From UBA7672 sp964550535 (GTDB taxonomy: Bacteria; Pseudomonadota; Alphaproteobacteria; Caulobacterales; Hyphomonadaceae): a stretch of 64,000 nucleotides of DNA. The notes beneath the pieces are model-generated. The model had not been told where the DNA came from. It ran no database searches and worked only from the letters and a program-made list of their open reading frames with translations. The DNA lies in assembly GCA_964550535.1 (NCBI GenBank), contig CAZJZQ010000001.1:12586-76585 (forward strand), given 5' to 3'. Both the position numbers and the translations under genes were made by a program. Below, in pieces: positions 8,374 through 17,006 of this stretch (within the stretch, counting starts at the first letter, position 1; each line of letters begins with the position of its first letter).

Positions 8374-9646
8374 CCTGCGACTCTCCGGTTGGGAGAAGCG
8401 CTGTCACCGCATCCAGCGTGGCCTCGAATGGAGCCCGCGCGTCGGCGAAGAAGGCATTGAGCGATGCCGTCTGCGCCGTATCTGTATTCAGTTCGGAAAG
8501 CCAGAAATCTGACAGCCGGCCGGCCGGCCCAATCACCAGCATCTCCATCTCGCGCAGCTTTTCGAAGGTGTCAGAGAAGTTGAAACCTTCTGGTCCTGTG
8601 AAAACGCGTTTGCCCAATGCCGCTGGCTCGATAGCGTTGTGACCGCCAACTCCCACAGCATGAGCCCCACCGAGATAGATCGCGTCGCTCGCTGCGTACC
8701 AGAAAAGCATCTCTCCCATCGTATCAGCGACAAGAACGTCGTGCTCGCTGTTGGGCGTTGCGCGGTCTTGCGAACGCAGCAAGGTCGTGAACCCCCGTGC
8801 CCGTGATTGATCCGCGATGGCGGAACCGCGATCCGGGTGGCGCGGAGCGATGATGAGCAGCGCGCTTGGCGCGCGCGCGCGAACTTCGGTGAAAGCGTTC
8901 AGCGCGATTTCGTCTTCGCCCGGATGGGTTGATGCGGCGAGCAGGACTGGACGCCCTCCTGCCGCTCTGCGCCACGCCTCGACTTCGCTTGCAGACGGGG
9001 GCTCGATGTCGGCTGCGCGTTTCAGATTGCCAACCACGTTGATCGAGCGGGACAGAATGCTGGAAAGCTCTCCGGCGGTGGCCGCGTCAGCCGAGCCTAT
9101 GAAAGTGAAGGCGCCAAATACCTTTCGTGCGGCCCCGCTGCGTTGTCGCCAGCCTTTCAGCGTGCGCGCCGTCATGCGCGCATTCACGAGCGCTGCGTTG
9201 ATGCCGCGCCGGCGGAGCGCCAACAACATGTGCGGCCAGATTTCGCCCTCGGCGAAGATCGCTGCATCAGGGCGCCAGTGGTCCAGAAACCGTGTGACCG
9301 GACCTGGCGTATCGACCGGCGCCATCTGATGTATGAGATGCGGGACGCCCGTCGCGGCGATGAGGTTGGCTGACGTCAACGTTTGCGTGGTGATCACAGC
9401 AGAAATATCCGGCCGCCGAGAGCGCAGCGCGGCATACAGATCAATCAGCAGTCTCGACTCGCCGACGCTCGCTGCATGCATCCAGATCAACAATCCATCG
9501 GGACGGCGCGCGTGTGTGAAGCCGAGACGTTCGCCAATGCGGGCGCGGTCTTCCTTGCCGCGTTTCACCCGGCCGGCGAGAATCCGGGGGATGAACGGCT
9601 CAGCCGCGCGCATGACGACGGAGTAGAGCGCGAGCGACGCCGTCAC
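8366..9646 (-). CDS. waaA: 3-deoxy-D-manno-octulosonic acid transferase (Kdo transferase)
   Basis: This 426-residue GT30 glycosyltransferase adds Kdo to lipid IVA. An N-terminal hydrophobic anchor is followed by LLIWMHAASVGESRLL, with the catalytic base E63; then DAAIFAEGEIWPHML, VNARMT and the C-terminal GGHNAIEPAALGKRVFTGP. The true start is a GTG at 9646 that overlaps the upstream stop as GTGA. Starts further upstream would fall entirely inside the DUF374 gene. It lies in the minus-strand lipid A operon. Confidence 0.93.
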   Translation of the reverse strand: MTASLALYSVVMRAAEPFIPRILAGRVKRGKEDRARIGERLGFTHARRPDGLLIWMHAASVGESRLLIDLYAALRSRRPDISAVITTQTLTSANLIAATGVPHLIHQMAPVDTPGPVTRFLDHWRPDAAIFAEGEIWPHMLLALRRRGINAALVNARMTARTLKGWRQRSGAARKVFGAFTFIGSADAATAGELSSILSRSINVVGNLKRAADIEPPSASEVEAWRRAAGGRPVLLAASTHPGEDEIALNAFTEVRARAPSALLIIAPRHPDRGSAIADQSRARGFTTLLRSQDRATPNSEHDVLVADTMGEMLFWYAASDAIYLGGAHAVGVGGHNAIEPAALGKRVFTGPEGFNFSDTFEKLREMEMLVIGPAGRLSDFWLSELNTDTAQTASLNAFFADARAPFEATLDAVTALLPTGESQDA

Positions 9647-10407
9647 GAGGCAGGTGATCCTTGGTCGCCGGGAGTTGAAGCGGGGGGGAGCGTCTTGGCG
9701 TCCGGCGGAAGTCCGGCAAGTTCGTCGGCGCGTTGCGTTGCTGCCTTCAGGCGCTGCTCCACTTCCTGCCGCAACGTTTCGCTGTCCATGGCTTTGGATG
9801 TCAGTATCGGCTCGCCCATGACGACCGCTCCGCGCGCAAACGGGGTCGGAAAGACGAGCCGGTCCCACGTATTCAGCCGCCGGCCCCGCGCCGAAAGGCC
9901 ATAGACGAAGATAGGCGCGTTCACCTGCTGCGCCAGCTTGATAGCGCCAATGCCGACCGTTTCGGGAGGGCCGGTGGGGCCGTCAATCGTGACAATCAAC
10001 CCTGCGCCCTTCATCATTATTTCCATGGCCTCGCGGGCAGCCGAGACGCCGCGTTTGCCCTTTTTCTTCCCCTTTTTCGCGGCCGAACCCCGGATAACGT
10101 GGACCCCGAGCAGCCTACCGACGCGCTGTGTAAAGTCCCCGTCACGGGAGGCGGATACCATCAGCGCTAGCGGGTGAGGCGGCGGGCGCCATTTCCGGCC
10201 GGCGGTGAGTTCCACGAAAGGCATCAACAGAATTCGGGAGTGCCACGTTGCCAGAACGAAAGGTTGCGGACCTTCCCAATAGGCCCGAAGGTGCTCCAGC
10301 CCCTCGGTTTTCCAGCGCAGGGTGGAATTGAGCAACTGCATATAGGCCCAGATTAGCGTTCCGCCGAGCCAGGGAATCGCAGGTGTTCGCGCAATCTGCT
10401 TTAGCAT
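9643..10407 (-). CDS. lysophospholipid acyltransferase family protein (DUF374)
   Basis: This 254-residue protein has the acyltransferase-like FVLATWHSRILLMPF, SASRDGDF, VIRGSAAKKG and TIDGPTGPPETVGIGAIKLAQQ motifs of the DUF374 group found next to waaA in many Alphaproteobacteria. It is probably an envelope lipid acyltransferase, but the substrate is not known. An N-terminal hydrophobic segment (about 15-30) suggests membrane association. I chose ATG 10407 (MLKQIAR); a longer reading from 10506 would overlap the divergent phosphatase gene. It is the first gene of the lipid A operon. The C-terminal tail is Pro-rich. Confidence 0.85.
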   Translation of the reverse strand: MLKQIARTPAIPWLGGTLIWAYMQLLNSTLRWKTEGLEHLRAYWEGPQPFVLATWHSRILLMPFVELTAGRKWRPPPHPLALMVSASRDGDFTQRVGRLLGVHVIRGSAAKKGKKKGKRGVSAAREAMEIMMKGAGLIVTIDGPTGPPETVGIGAIKLAQQVNAPIFVYGLSARGRRLNTWDRLVFPTPFARGAVVMGEPILTSKAMDSETLRQEVEQRLKAATQRADELAGLPPDAKTLPPASTPGDQGSPAS

Positions 10408-10553
10408 GAGGCGCTTATACCCTTTGGCAAGCGGTCCGCCAGCGGACGAAGAGGTGGTTTCGGGTAATGGTCGACAAGGCTTTGCAATCTTCGCCTGACA
10501 AGGCATCTAGCCTTGTAGCCGCCGGCGCCCGCCAGCGGAAAAGCGGTAGAGTA

Positions 10554-11222
10554 ATGGCCGTTCCTATTGACCTCTCAACGACGTCGGGCCGCCGGCGCGC
10601 GCACCACGATCTTGTGTGGCGCGATCATGGATTCCTGCGCACCCGATTCCGGAACCTGCACAGGATTTCGGACGAGATGTGGCGCGCGAATCAGCCCTCG
10701 CCCGAGCACATCGCCGGATATGCCCGCGACCTCGGCGTAAAGACGATCATCAACCTGCGAGGACCGAGCCCGAAAGGCTATTACCTGCTGGAGCGGGAAG
10801 CCTGCGAAAAGCACGGAATCACGCTGGTCGATTTCCAGGTCTTTTCCCGCGATGCGCCGCTGCCGGAGACTGTGTTGCGGGCGCGCGACCTGTTCGAATC
10901 CATCGCCTATCCGGCCCTGATGCACTGCAAGGCGGGTGCGGACCGGGCGGGCCTGATGTCCACGCTCTACATGCATTTCCGTAGGGGATTGCCGATTTCA
11001 GAGGCTCAGAAGCAGCTGTCCTTCAAATACTTGCACGTGCGGGAAGGGAAAACCGGCCTGCTGGACCATTTTTTCGATACCTACCGGCAGGAAGGCGAGG
11101 CCAAAGGGCTGACCTTCTCGGACTGGGTCGAACAACACTACGACGCCAAGGAAGTGAAGGACGAATTCCTGCGCACCTGGAAGTCAAAACTGAATATCGA
11201 CAAGTTGTTGCGCCGCGAATAG
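10554..11222 (+). CDS. dual-specificity/tyrosine phosphatase-like protein
   Basis: This 222-residue protein carries the Cys-phosphatase active site HCKAGADRAG (H124, C125, R131), preceded by IINLRGP and SRD (D100 as possible general acid). This makes it a cysteine-dependent phosphatase of the DSP/PTP class; the target could be a protein or a lipid. Its position beside the lipid A genes would fit an envelope substrate, but this is inference. An alternative in-frame ATG at 10467 has a GAGG about 12 bases ahead and would add 29 residues; I prefer 10554 on family alignment. It diverges from the DUF374 gene. Confidence 0.82.
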   Translation: MAVPIDLSTTSGRRRAHHDLVWRDHGFLRTRFRNLHRISDEMWRANQPSPEHIAGYARDLGVKTIINLRGPSPKGYYLLEREACEKHGITLVDFQVFSRDAPLPETVLRARDLFESIAYPALMHCKAGADRAGLMSTLYMHFRRGLPISEAQKQLSFKYLHVREGKTGLLDHFFDTYRQEGEAKGLTFSDWVEQHYDAKEVKDEFLRTWKSKLNIDKLLRRE

Positions 11223-11323
11223 CCTGCGTTTTCTTCGCCTTGCGGGGTGGAGCGGAATTTCGATCGCACGGGGATGCGGCTCCAGCCCAATGGGCGGGAC
11301 CCGGCTGAGTGGAGGGGTAGTCC

Positions 11324-11614
11324 ATGAAGTTCTTTATTATCAATAGTTTCCGTATGATCGTGTACATCGCGTATTTTGCGATCATCGCGATCCAGACCAT
11401 CGGTTTCTACATCAGCCGCGAGCGCTTCAATCTTGAAGTCTTCGAACCGCTGACGGGGGGGCGCCTGAATCCATCGGGCGAGGCCGCGTTCTCGATCATC
11501 ATCGGTCTGGTCTCGGGATGGTTCCTTGCGACGCTGATCTGCGGGCTGCTGGTCACGTTGCTGGATATCCGTGACGACATCAACGACCGTCTTCCGGACG
11601 GCCGGGCGAAGTAA
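11324..11614 (+). CDS. small membrane protein, unknown function
   Basis: This 96-residue protein has two predicted transmembrane segments, about 9-28 (MIVYIAYFAIIAIQTIGFYI) and 53-77 (rich in I, L, G), separated by a short polar stretch, and ends DIRDDINDRLPDGRAK. I do not recognise a family. A GGAGGGG ribosome binding site stands about 7 bases ahead of the ATG, and a strong terminator follows at 11650, so it is probably a monocistronic gene. Confidence 0.7.
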   Translation: MKFFIINSFRMIVYIAYFAIIAIQTIGFYISRERFNLEVFEPLTGGRLNPSGEAAFSIIIGLVSGWFLATLICGLLVTLLDIRDDINDRLPDGRAK

Positions 11615-11649
11615 CGCCCCACACGTCGCAGGGAATGGTCTAAAGGTTA

Positions 11650-11684
11650 CGGGCGCCGGCGCTTGCCGGCGCCCGTTTCGTTTC
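11650..11684 (+). terminator. rho-independent terminator
   Basis: An 11-bp perfect stem, CGGGCGCCGGC (11650-11660) and GCCGGCGCCCG (11665-11675), with a GCTT loop is followed by TTTCGTTT. It closes the small membrane-protein gene and separates it from pmbA. Confidence 0.8.
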
Positions 11685-11696
11685 CGATAAGGCCCT

Positions 11697-13040
11697 ATGT
11701 CCGAGTCCCCCGCGCCCGCCGACCTTTTGCAGTCCCTGATCGCACGGACGGTCCAGCTGGGCGCCGATGCAGCGGACGCGCGCATTTCCGAGAGCGCGTC
11801 GTTGTCCGTAGAGGTTCGGGCGGGCAATCTGGAAACCGTGGAACGGGAAGAATCGCGCGGTCTGGCGCTAAGGGCTCTGATAGGAAAGCGGCAGGCCAGC
11901 GTTTCGGCGACGGATCTGTCGCCGCGCGCGCTGGATGAGATTTGCGAGCGGGTCGTGGCGATGGCGCGGCTGGCCCCGGAAGATCCGTGGTGCGGCCTGC
12001 CGGGTTCGGAAGAGTTGGCGCACAACTGGCCAGATCTGAAACTCGAATGTGACGAGACGCCGACGGCGGAGGTGCTGGAGCAACGCGCGCTGGAAGGCGA
12101 GGCGGCTGCGCTGGCGGTGCCCGGCGTGAAGCAGACGTCGCATGCAGGGGCGACGTGGGGTGATAGCCGCACATGGGTCGCCGCGTCGAATGGGTTCGCC
12201 GCAGCAAAACGGTCGGGGAGCATCTCCGTCGGGATCGTGGCGATCGCGGAGCGCGATGGCGCGATGGAGCGCGACTACGAATCCTATAGCGAGCGGCGCG
12301 GAGCGTTGATGCCGTCGCCGGCGGAGATTGGCCGTATTGCGGGTGAGCGCACAGCCGCCCGGCTCGGCGCGCGGAAGATAGATAGCTGCAAGGCGCCAGT
12401 GATTTTCGAGAACCGCTTGGCGAGCCGCATGCTTGGTGCGTTTGTGGGTGCAATTTCCGGCCCCAGCATTGCACGGGGCGTCTCGTTCCTGAAAGACCGG
12501 CTGGGTCAGCCTGTGTTTGCGCCGGGCGTGAACGTGGTCGACGACCCGCTGCGCGTAGGCGGGCACGGTTCACGCCCCTTCGATGGCGAGGGCCGTCCGG
12601 TTTCGCAGAAATGTCTGATCGAGAATGGTGTGCTGACGCAGTGGCTGCTGAATGGACCGTCCGGCCGCCAGCTCGGGCTGGAGCCTAACGGTTTTGCGAG
12701 CATGAGTTTTGGCGATCCGCCGGGCGTGACGACGTCTAATCTGGATATGCTGGCGGGTTCGAGTGATCTGAACGGACTGATGTGCGATGCGGACGGAGGC
12801 TTGCTTGTGACCAGCATGTTCGGGCCTTCGCTGAACCCCAACACGGGTGACTATTCGGTCGGCGTGTCGGGTTTCTGGTTTGAGAATGGCGCTATTGCCT
12901 ATCCCGTAACCGAAGTGACGGTTGCGGGCGATCTGCCGTCCATGTTCCTGCGCATGGTTCCCGGCTCCGATCTGGAAATCCGTGGAGCCGTGAATGCACC
13001 GAGCCTGCTGATCGATGGTCTTGCACTTGCCGGCCGTTGA
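11697..13040 (+). CDS. pmbA: TldD/PmbA family metalloprotease, PmbA type
   Basis: This 447-residue protein has the length and pattern of PmbA (TldE), partner of TldD in processing modified peptides: ADAADARISESASLSVEVRAG and VEREESRGLALRAL at the N-terminus, then GPSIARGVSFLKDRLGQPVF and the C-terminal NTGDYSVGVSGFWFENG with TVAGDLPSMF. PmbA subunits lack the HExxxH zinc site found in TldD, and none is seen here. It overlaps the cysQ start by 26 bp and heads the conserved alphaproteobacterial run pmbA - cysQ - DUF4170. Confidence 0.9.
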   Translation: MSESPAPADLLQSLIARTVQLGADAADARISESASLSVEVRAGNLETVEREESRGLALRALIGKRQASVSATDLSPRALDEICERVVAMARLAPEDPWCGLPGSEELAHNWPDLKLECDETPTAEVLEQRALEGEAAALAVPGVKQTSHAGATWGDSRTWVAASNGFAAAKRSGSISVGIVAIAERDGAMERDYESYSERRGALMPSPAEIGRIAGERTAARLGARKIDSCKAPVIFENRLASRMLGAFVGAISGPSIARGVSFLKDRLGQPVFAPGVNVVDDPLRVGGHGSRPFDGEGRPVSQKCLIENGVLTQWLLNGPSGRQLGLEPNGFASMSFGDPPGVTTSNLDMLAGSSDLNGLMCDADGGLLVTSMFGPSLNPNTGDYSVGVSGFWFENGAIAYPVTEVTVAGDLPSMFLRMVPGSDLEIRGAVNAPSLLIDGLALAGR

Positions 13041-13839
13041 TGCGGATCTCACCGATGATCTTGATCTGCTGATCGAGGTGGCGCACGAGGCGGGCGATCT
13101 GGCCCTTTACTGGTTGGAGAAGGGTGCGGCCGCCTGGGACAAGTCGCCGGGCAATCCCGTCACCGAAGCGGATATCGCGGTGAACGATCTGATCGCGTTG
13201 CGCCTGGGTCAGGCGCGCAGCGATTATGGCTGGCTGTCGGAAGAGACGAAGGATGATCCGGCCAATCGCGATCGGGCGCGGACATTCGTTGTGGATCCGA
13301 TCGACGGTACGCGCGCATTCGTAAAGGGCGAACCCGGTTTCTGCATTTCCATTGCGCGTCTGGAAGGGGCGAACCCTGCCGTCGGCGTGCTTTACAACCC
13401 GCTGACCCGCGAGACTTTCGATGCGGCGGCGGGGATGGGGGCGCGGTTGAACGGCGCGCCTATCGGAGCGCCCGCCACCTCCCGATTGTCGGATAGCGCC
13501 GTGATCCTGCAGCCGCATGCGCAAGAGCGGCTGAATATTCGGGCGCACTGGCCGGATGTTCGCTTCATGCCGGCGCCGCCCAACTCCATCGCCTATCGCA
13601 TCGCCTTGGTCGCCTGCGGTCGCTGGGACGCCGCTATCGGCATCAACAACACGAATGATTGGGACGTGGCGGCCGCTGCCCTTATCCTCACGGAAGCGGG
13701 GGGCGCCATTTCGGACGGGAAGGGAGGACGTCTGGCGTTCAACCGGCCAGATCCGCGCCATGCGGGGGTGGTGGCTGCTGGCGCGAACCTCCACTCCCTG
13801 CTAGTAAATGCACTCAGAAATCTGGATCCTGCGGCATGA
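13015..13839 (+). CDS. cysQ: CysQ-type 3'(2'),5'-bisphosphate nucleotidase (inositol monophosphatase family)
   Basis: This 274-residue Mg-dependent phosphatase has the family motifs GNPVTEADIAVND, LSEET (E76-E77), FVVDPIDGTRAF (D94, D97) and NDWDVAAAALILTEAGG. Members hydrolyse 3'-phosphoadenosine 5'-phosphate to AMP and so relieve its toxicity in sulfate assimilation; some act on inositol phosphates. The start overlaps pmbA, and the stop overlaps the next gene by 4 bp (ATGA). Confidence 0.9.
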   Translation: MVLHLPAVDADLTDDLDLLIEVAHEAGDLALYWLEKGAAAWDKSPGNPVTEADIAVNDLIALRLGQARSDYGWLSEETKDDPANRDRARTFVVDPIDGTRAFVKGEPGFCISIARLEGANPAVGVLYNPLTRETFDAAAGMGARLNGAPIGAPATSRLSDSAVILQPHAQERLNIRAHWPDVRFMPAPPNSIAYRIALVACGRWDAAIGINNTNDWDVAAAALILTEAGGAISDGKGGRLAFNRPDPRHAGVVAAGANLHSLLVNALRNLDPAA

Positions 13840-14093
13840 GCACCCATTCGCCCGAAAGTGGCGGTCAGCTTCTTCACCTGGTCATTGGCGGTGAGTTGAA
13901 AGACCTCGGCGGTGTCGAATTTCGCGACCTCTCCCAGGTGCACATGATTGGCGCCTATCCTGACTATCGTGCGGCGTATGACGCCTGGAAATCGGCGGCG
14001 CAGCGCACCGTGGACAACGCCCAGATGCGTTATTTCATCCTTCATGCCCACCGCCTGCTTGACCCGGAGACCGGGCGTCATCATGACGCCTGA
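13836..14093 (+). CDS. DUF4170 domain-containing protein
   Basis: This 85-residue protein has the DUF4170 pattern LHLVIGGELKDLGGVEFRDLS, then VHMIGAYPDYRAAYDAWKS and TVDNAQMRYFILHAHRLLDPE. Its function is unknown; it is an alphaproteobacterial family that regularly follows cysQ. The ATG overlaps the cysQ stop (ATGA at 13836-13839). Confidence 0.85.
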   Translation: MSTHSPESGGQLLHLVIGGELKDLGGVEFRDLSQVHMIGAYPDYRAAYDAWKSAAQRTVDNAQMRYFILHAHRLLDPETGRHHDA

Positions 14094-14139
14094 AGTGAAA
14101 CTTTCGGGCCGCCGGTCTTAAAGCGGCGGTGGACCCAGC

Positions 14140-15873
14140 GTGGCGCAACACCAGGAAACACGACGATCAGTTCGATTCCTGCGCGAATGGCTCGTTCCGC
14201 AGTGGCGATGGTTTTTGCTTGGCGCGCTGTTTTCAGCGATAACCGCGGCGGCCGCGTTCGGCTATCCCACCATCACCTCGCAGGCTGTCGAGTGGCTTGA
14301 GGTCGCCGACGAGCGTGTATTTACCGTTGCGCCTATTGTCATCGTCGTTCTGGTGATCGTGCGCGGTCTGTCGCTCTATGGACAGACGCAGGCAAACAAT
14401 TTCGGCGTGCAGCGCGCCATGGTGAAGTTGCAGGAAGCGCTGTTCGGCCGGCTGATGGACGGCGATTTCAGCCGCTTACAGGCTTCGGCGTCGGGCGCGT
14501 TTGTTTCGCAGTTTGCCAACGACATGGTGCTGATCCGCGAAGCCAGCCTGCGTGTGGCCACCAATCTCATGAAGTCCGTACTCACGGTGATCGCGTGCAT
14601 CGGCTACATGCTGTGGAGCGACTGGCTTCTGACCGTCGTGGTGTTCGTTGTCTATCCGATAGCGTTCTGGCCGGTTCTGCGCATGGGCGCGCGTATCCGC
14701 AAGGTGTCGATCCAATCTCAACAGCAGGCAGGAGAGGTGACGGCTTTCCTCGGTGAAGCGTTCCAGGGCGCGCGGACGATCAAGGCGTTCGGCCTTGAGG
14801 ATTACGAGAAGGCGCGTGCGTCGAAGGGCTTTTTGGAGCGTGCGCGACTGTACATGCGCATCTTGCGGTCGAAGGCGTTGGTTGATCCGTTCCTGGAGTT
14901 TGTCGGCGGGCTCGCGATGGCGGGGCTGTTCGCTTTTGCCGGATGGCGGGCGATGAGCGGGCAAACGGCGTTGCCGGACCTGATCGGGTTTATCACGGCT
15001 ATCGGTGTTGCCTCGCCGGAGCTTCGTGCGCTGGGCACGCTGAATGCGGTGGTGAACGAGGGCCTCGCGGCGGCTGATCGAACCTATGCCGCGATGGACG
15101 CTGAATCCAAGATTGTGGACCGCAGCGGCGCCATGGATATGAAGGACGCCAAGGGCCGTATCGAGCTGGACAATGTCGCGTTCGGGTATCCGGGGGCGGG
15201 GCCGGCGATCATGGGGTTGTCGCTCACTGCGGAACCGGGGGAGACCATCGCGCTGGTTGGCCCTTCAGGCGCGGGCAAGTCCACGGTCTTCAACCTGTTG
15301 CTGCGGCTTTATGATCCTGATGCGGGCGCGGTGCGGCTCGACGGGCATGATGTGCGGGAGCTACAGATCGCTTCGCTGCGGCGGCAGGTGGCGCTGGTGT
15401 CGCAGGATGCGTTCCTGTTCGATGCGACGATCAAGGAGAACATTGCGCTGGGGCGCCGGGATGCAACGGACGATGATATCCGCGCCGCGGCTGCGGCTGC
15501 GGCTTGCGATTTCATCGAGGGCTTGCCGCGTGGCTGGGACACGCAGGTGGGAGAGGCGGGGCGCAATCTGTCGGGCGGTCAGAGGCAGCGCGTGGCGCTG
15601 GCGCGGGCGTTGATCTCCCACGCGCCGGTGCTGTTGCTGGACGAGGCGACGAGCGCCCTGGACAGCGACAGCGAGAGCCGGGTGCAGACGGCGTTGGCTT
15701 CTCTGGCGGGACGCAAGACGATCCTGGTGATCGCTCACAGGCTGGCGACGGTGCGGCGGGCGGACCGTATCTTCGTGATCGATCATGGGCGGGTGGTGGA
15801 ATCGGGAAGCCACGAGGACCTGATCGCCCTGGGCGGGGCTTATGCCCGTCTTTCCGCTCAGCAGTTGATCTGA
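14140..15873 (+). CDS. ABC exporter with fused membrane and ATPase domains (MsbA-like)
   Basis: This 577-residue half-transporter has six membrane segments in the first 310 residues and a C-terminal ATPase with Walker A GPSGAGKST (374-382), signature LSGGQRQRVALARAL (from 477), Walker B VLLLDEATSALD (from 497) and a switch His in IAHRLAT. The layout and its place near lipid A genes suggest a lipid flippase like MsbA, but sequence alone does not fix the substrate. It starts with GTG at 14140. It follows DUF4170 by 46 bp on the same strand. Confidence 0.88.
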   Translation: MAQHQETRRSVRFLREWLVPQWRWFLLGALFSAITAAAAFGYPTITSQAVEWLEVADERVFTVAPIVIVVLVIVRGLSLYGQTQANNFGVQRAMVKLQEALFGRLMDGDFSRLQASASGAFVSQFANDMVLIREASLRVATNLMKSVLTVIACIGYMLWSDWLLTVVVFVVYPIAFWPVLRMGARIRKVSIQSQQQAGEVTAFLGEAFQGARTIKAFGLEDYEKARASKGFLERARLYMRILRSKALVDPFLEFVGGLAMAGLFAFAGWRAMSGQTALPDLIGFITAIGVASPELRALGTLNAVVNEGLAAADRTYAAMDAESKIVDRSGAMDMKDAKGRIELDNVAFGYPGAGPAIMGLSLTAEPGETIALVGPSGAGKSTVFNLLLRLYDPDAGAVRLDGHDVRELQIASLRRQVALVSQDAFLFDATIKENIALGRRDATDDDIRAAAAAAACDFIEGLPRGWDTQVGEAGRNLSGGQRQRVALARALISHAPVLLLDEATSALDSDSESRVQTALASLAGRKTILVIAHRLATVRRADRIFVIDHGRVVESGSHEDLIALGGAYARLSAQQLI

Positions 15874-15909
15874 GGGCGGGAAGTAGCATGACGTTAAGGT
15901 TAGGCTGCT

Positions 15910-16428
15910 ATGTCTTCGGGCGTCATGGCGGGTGAATCGCGTAAACTGGAAGACGTGTCCGTCCTGCTTTTCGCGGCGGATGGGGCCGTCGGGGCTATGT
16001 TGCGCATGGCGCTGCGTGGCGCGGGATTGCGGACGATCCTGATGGTCTCGTCACCGGAGGAAACGGTCCACGTCATTACTGACAAGGACCCGGACCTGAT
16101 GCTGGTGCATGTCGGACTCGACGAAGCGGACAGCGGGCTGCGGATTGTTCGTTTCATCCGCCGCTGGGACGGCAGCCCCAAGCCGCGTATCCCGATTGTC
16201 GCCGTGTCTCCGCGCCGGGACCTGACCAGCGTCAATGCGGTCCTGCAGGCGGGGGTGCATGAGTTCACCCTGTTTCCGGCGTCCACTGAGGAGTTGCAGC
16301 GCAAGATGATGGCGGCCGTCCAGGTGGAACGCGAGTTCATCGTGTCGGAGGCCTATGTTGGCCCCAGCCGGCGCCGGATGACGGATCCCGAATACCGCGG
16401 CCCCGCGCGCCGGGCCGACGAGAACTGA
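15910..16428 (+). CDS. receiver-like protein without phospho-acceptor residues
   Basis: This 172-residue protein has a response-regulator receiver fold (about 15-140), with the usual strand and helix spacing. The key residues are missing: H67 stands in PDLMLVHVGLDEADSG where Asp is phosphorylated, the acidic pair is replaced by A22-A23, and the conserved Lys is Phe in LFPAS. The C-terminus has the pattern YVGPSRRRMTDPEYRGPARR, a basic tail seen in other alphaproteobacterial receiver proteins. It is therefore likely a phosphorylation-independent binding module. Its partner is unknown. It lies 36 bp downstream of the ABC exporter. Confidence 0.75.
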   Translation: MSSGVMAGESRKLEDVSVLLFAADGAVGAMLRMALRGAGLRTILMVSSPEETVHVITDKDPDLMLVHVGLDEADSGLRIVRFIRRWDGSPKPRIPIVAVSPRRDLTSVNAVLQAGVHEFTLFPASTEELQRKMMAAVQVEREFIVSEAYVGPSRRRMTDPEYRGPARRADEN

Positions 16429-16493
16429 GTCCTTCACTGTCGCCGGAATTGTGCGTGAGGTAACGTCTGCCCGTAATCACGCGGGAGGCCGCC

Positions 16494-17006
16494 ATGCGGT
16501 TGACGGATTCGGGATTCGGCGCGGCATTGATGTCGCTGGCCTTCTCGCTGGGCGGATGCGTAACACCCGCGCACGAAACAGCCACCAGAGCGCAAGCCCC
16601 GCAGGAAGTGAGCGACCCGACAGACCTTTTTATTCTGATGGTCGAGGCCGAGCGCTGGGGCGTTCTGCTGGACCGCGCTCAGGAAGGGGTGTGGCAGTCG
16701 CCTCGGCTTGATGATGTTGTCGATGAAAGCGACATGCTGCGTGCTGACAGGGCGCTGAAAGCTGGCGCCGCGCGTCTGATTATCCTGCGCAACGATATCT
16801 GCTCTCGCGGCATGCTGGCGGTGGCGGAATGCGATCTTGGTTCATGGCCCGCATGGACCCTGGAACCCCCACGGGCCGACATGTCGCCGTTTGTCATTCA
16901 GCAGAGGTCGGACTGGCTGTCGCTGACGATGGATCGCTTCGTTGCCCTGGGATGTGAGGCCGGGCGCAAAGAGACCAACGATTATCAGTTCTGTTCGGTC
17001 GAGTAG
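16494..17006 (+). CDS. putative lipoprotein, unknown function
   Basis: This 170-residue protein has an N-terminal hydrophobic stretch ending in the lipobox SLGGC (C22), then a polar segment and an alpha-helical body with DPTDLFILMVEAERWGVLLDRA and ADRALKAGAARLIILRNDICSR. Four later Cys could form disulfides. I do not recognise a family. Its stop (17004-17006) directly abuts the stop of the convergent TauE gene. Confidence 0.65.
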   Translation: MRLTDSGFGAALMSLAFSLGGCVTPAHETATRAQAPQEVSDPTDLFILMVEAERWGVLLDRAQEGVWQSPRLDDVVDESDMLRADRALKAGAARLIILRNDICSRGMLAVAECDLGSWPAWTLEPPRADMSPFVIQQRSDWLSLTMDRFVALGCEAGRKETNDYQFCSVE

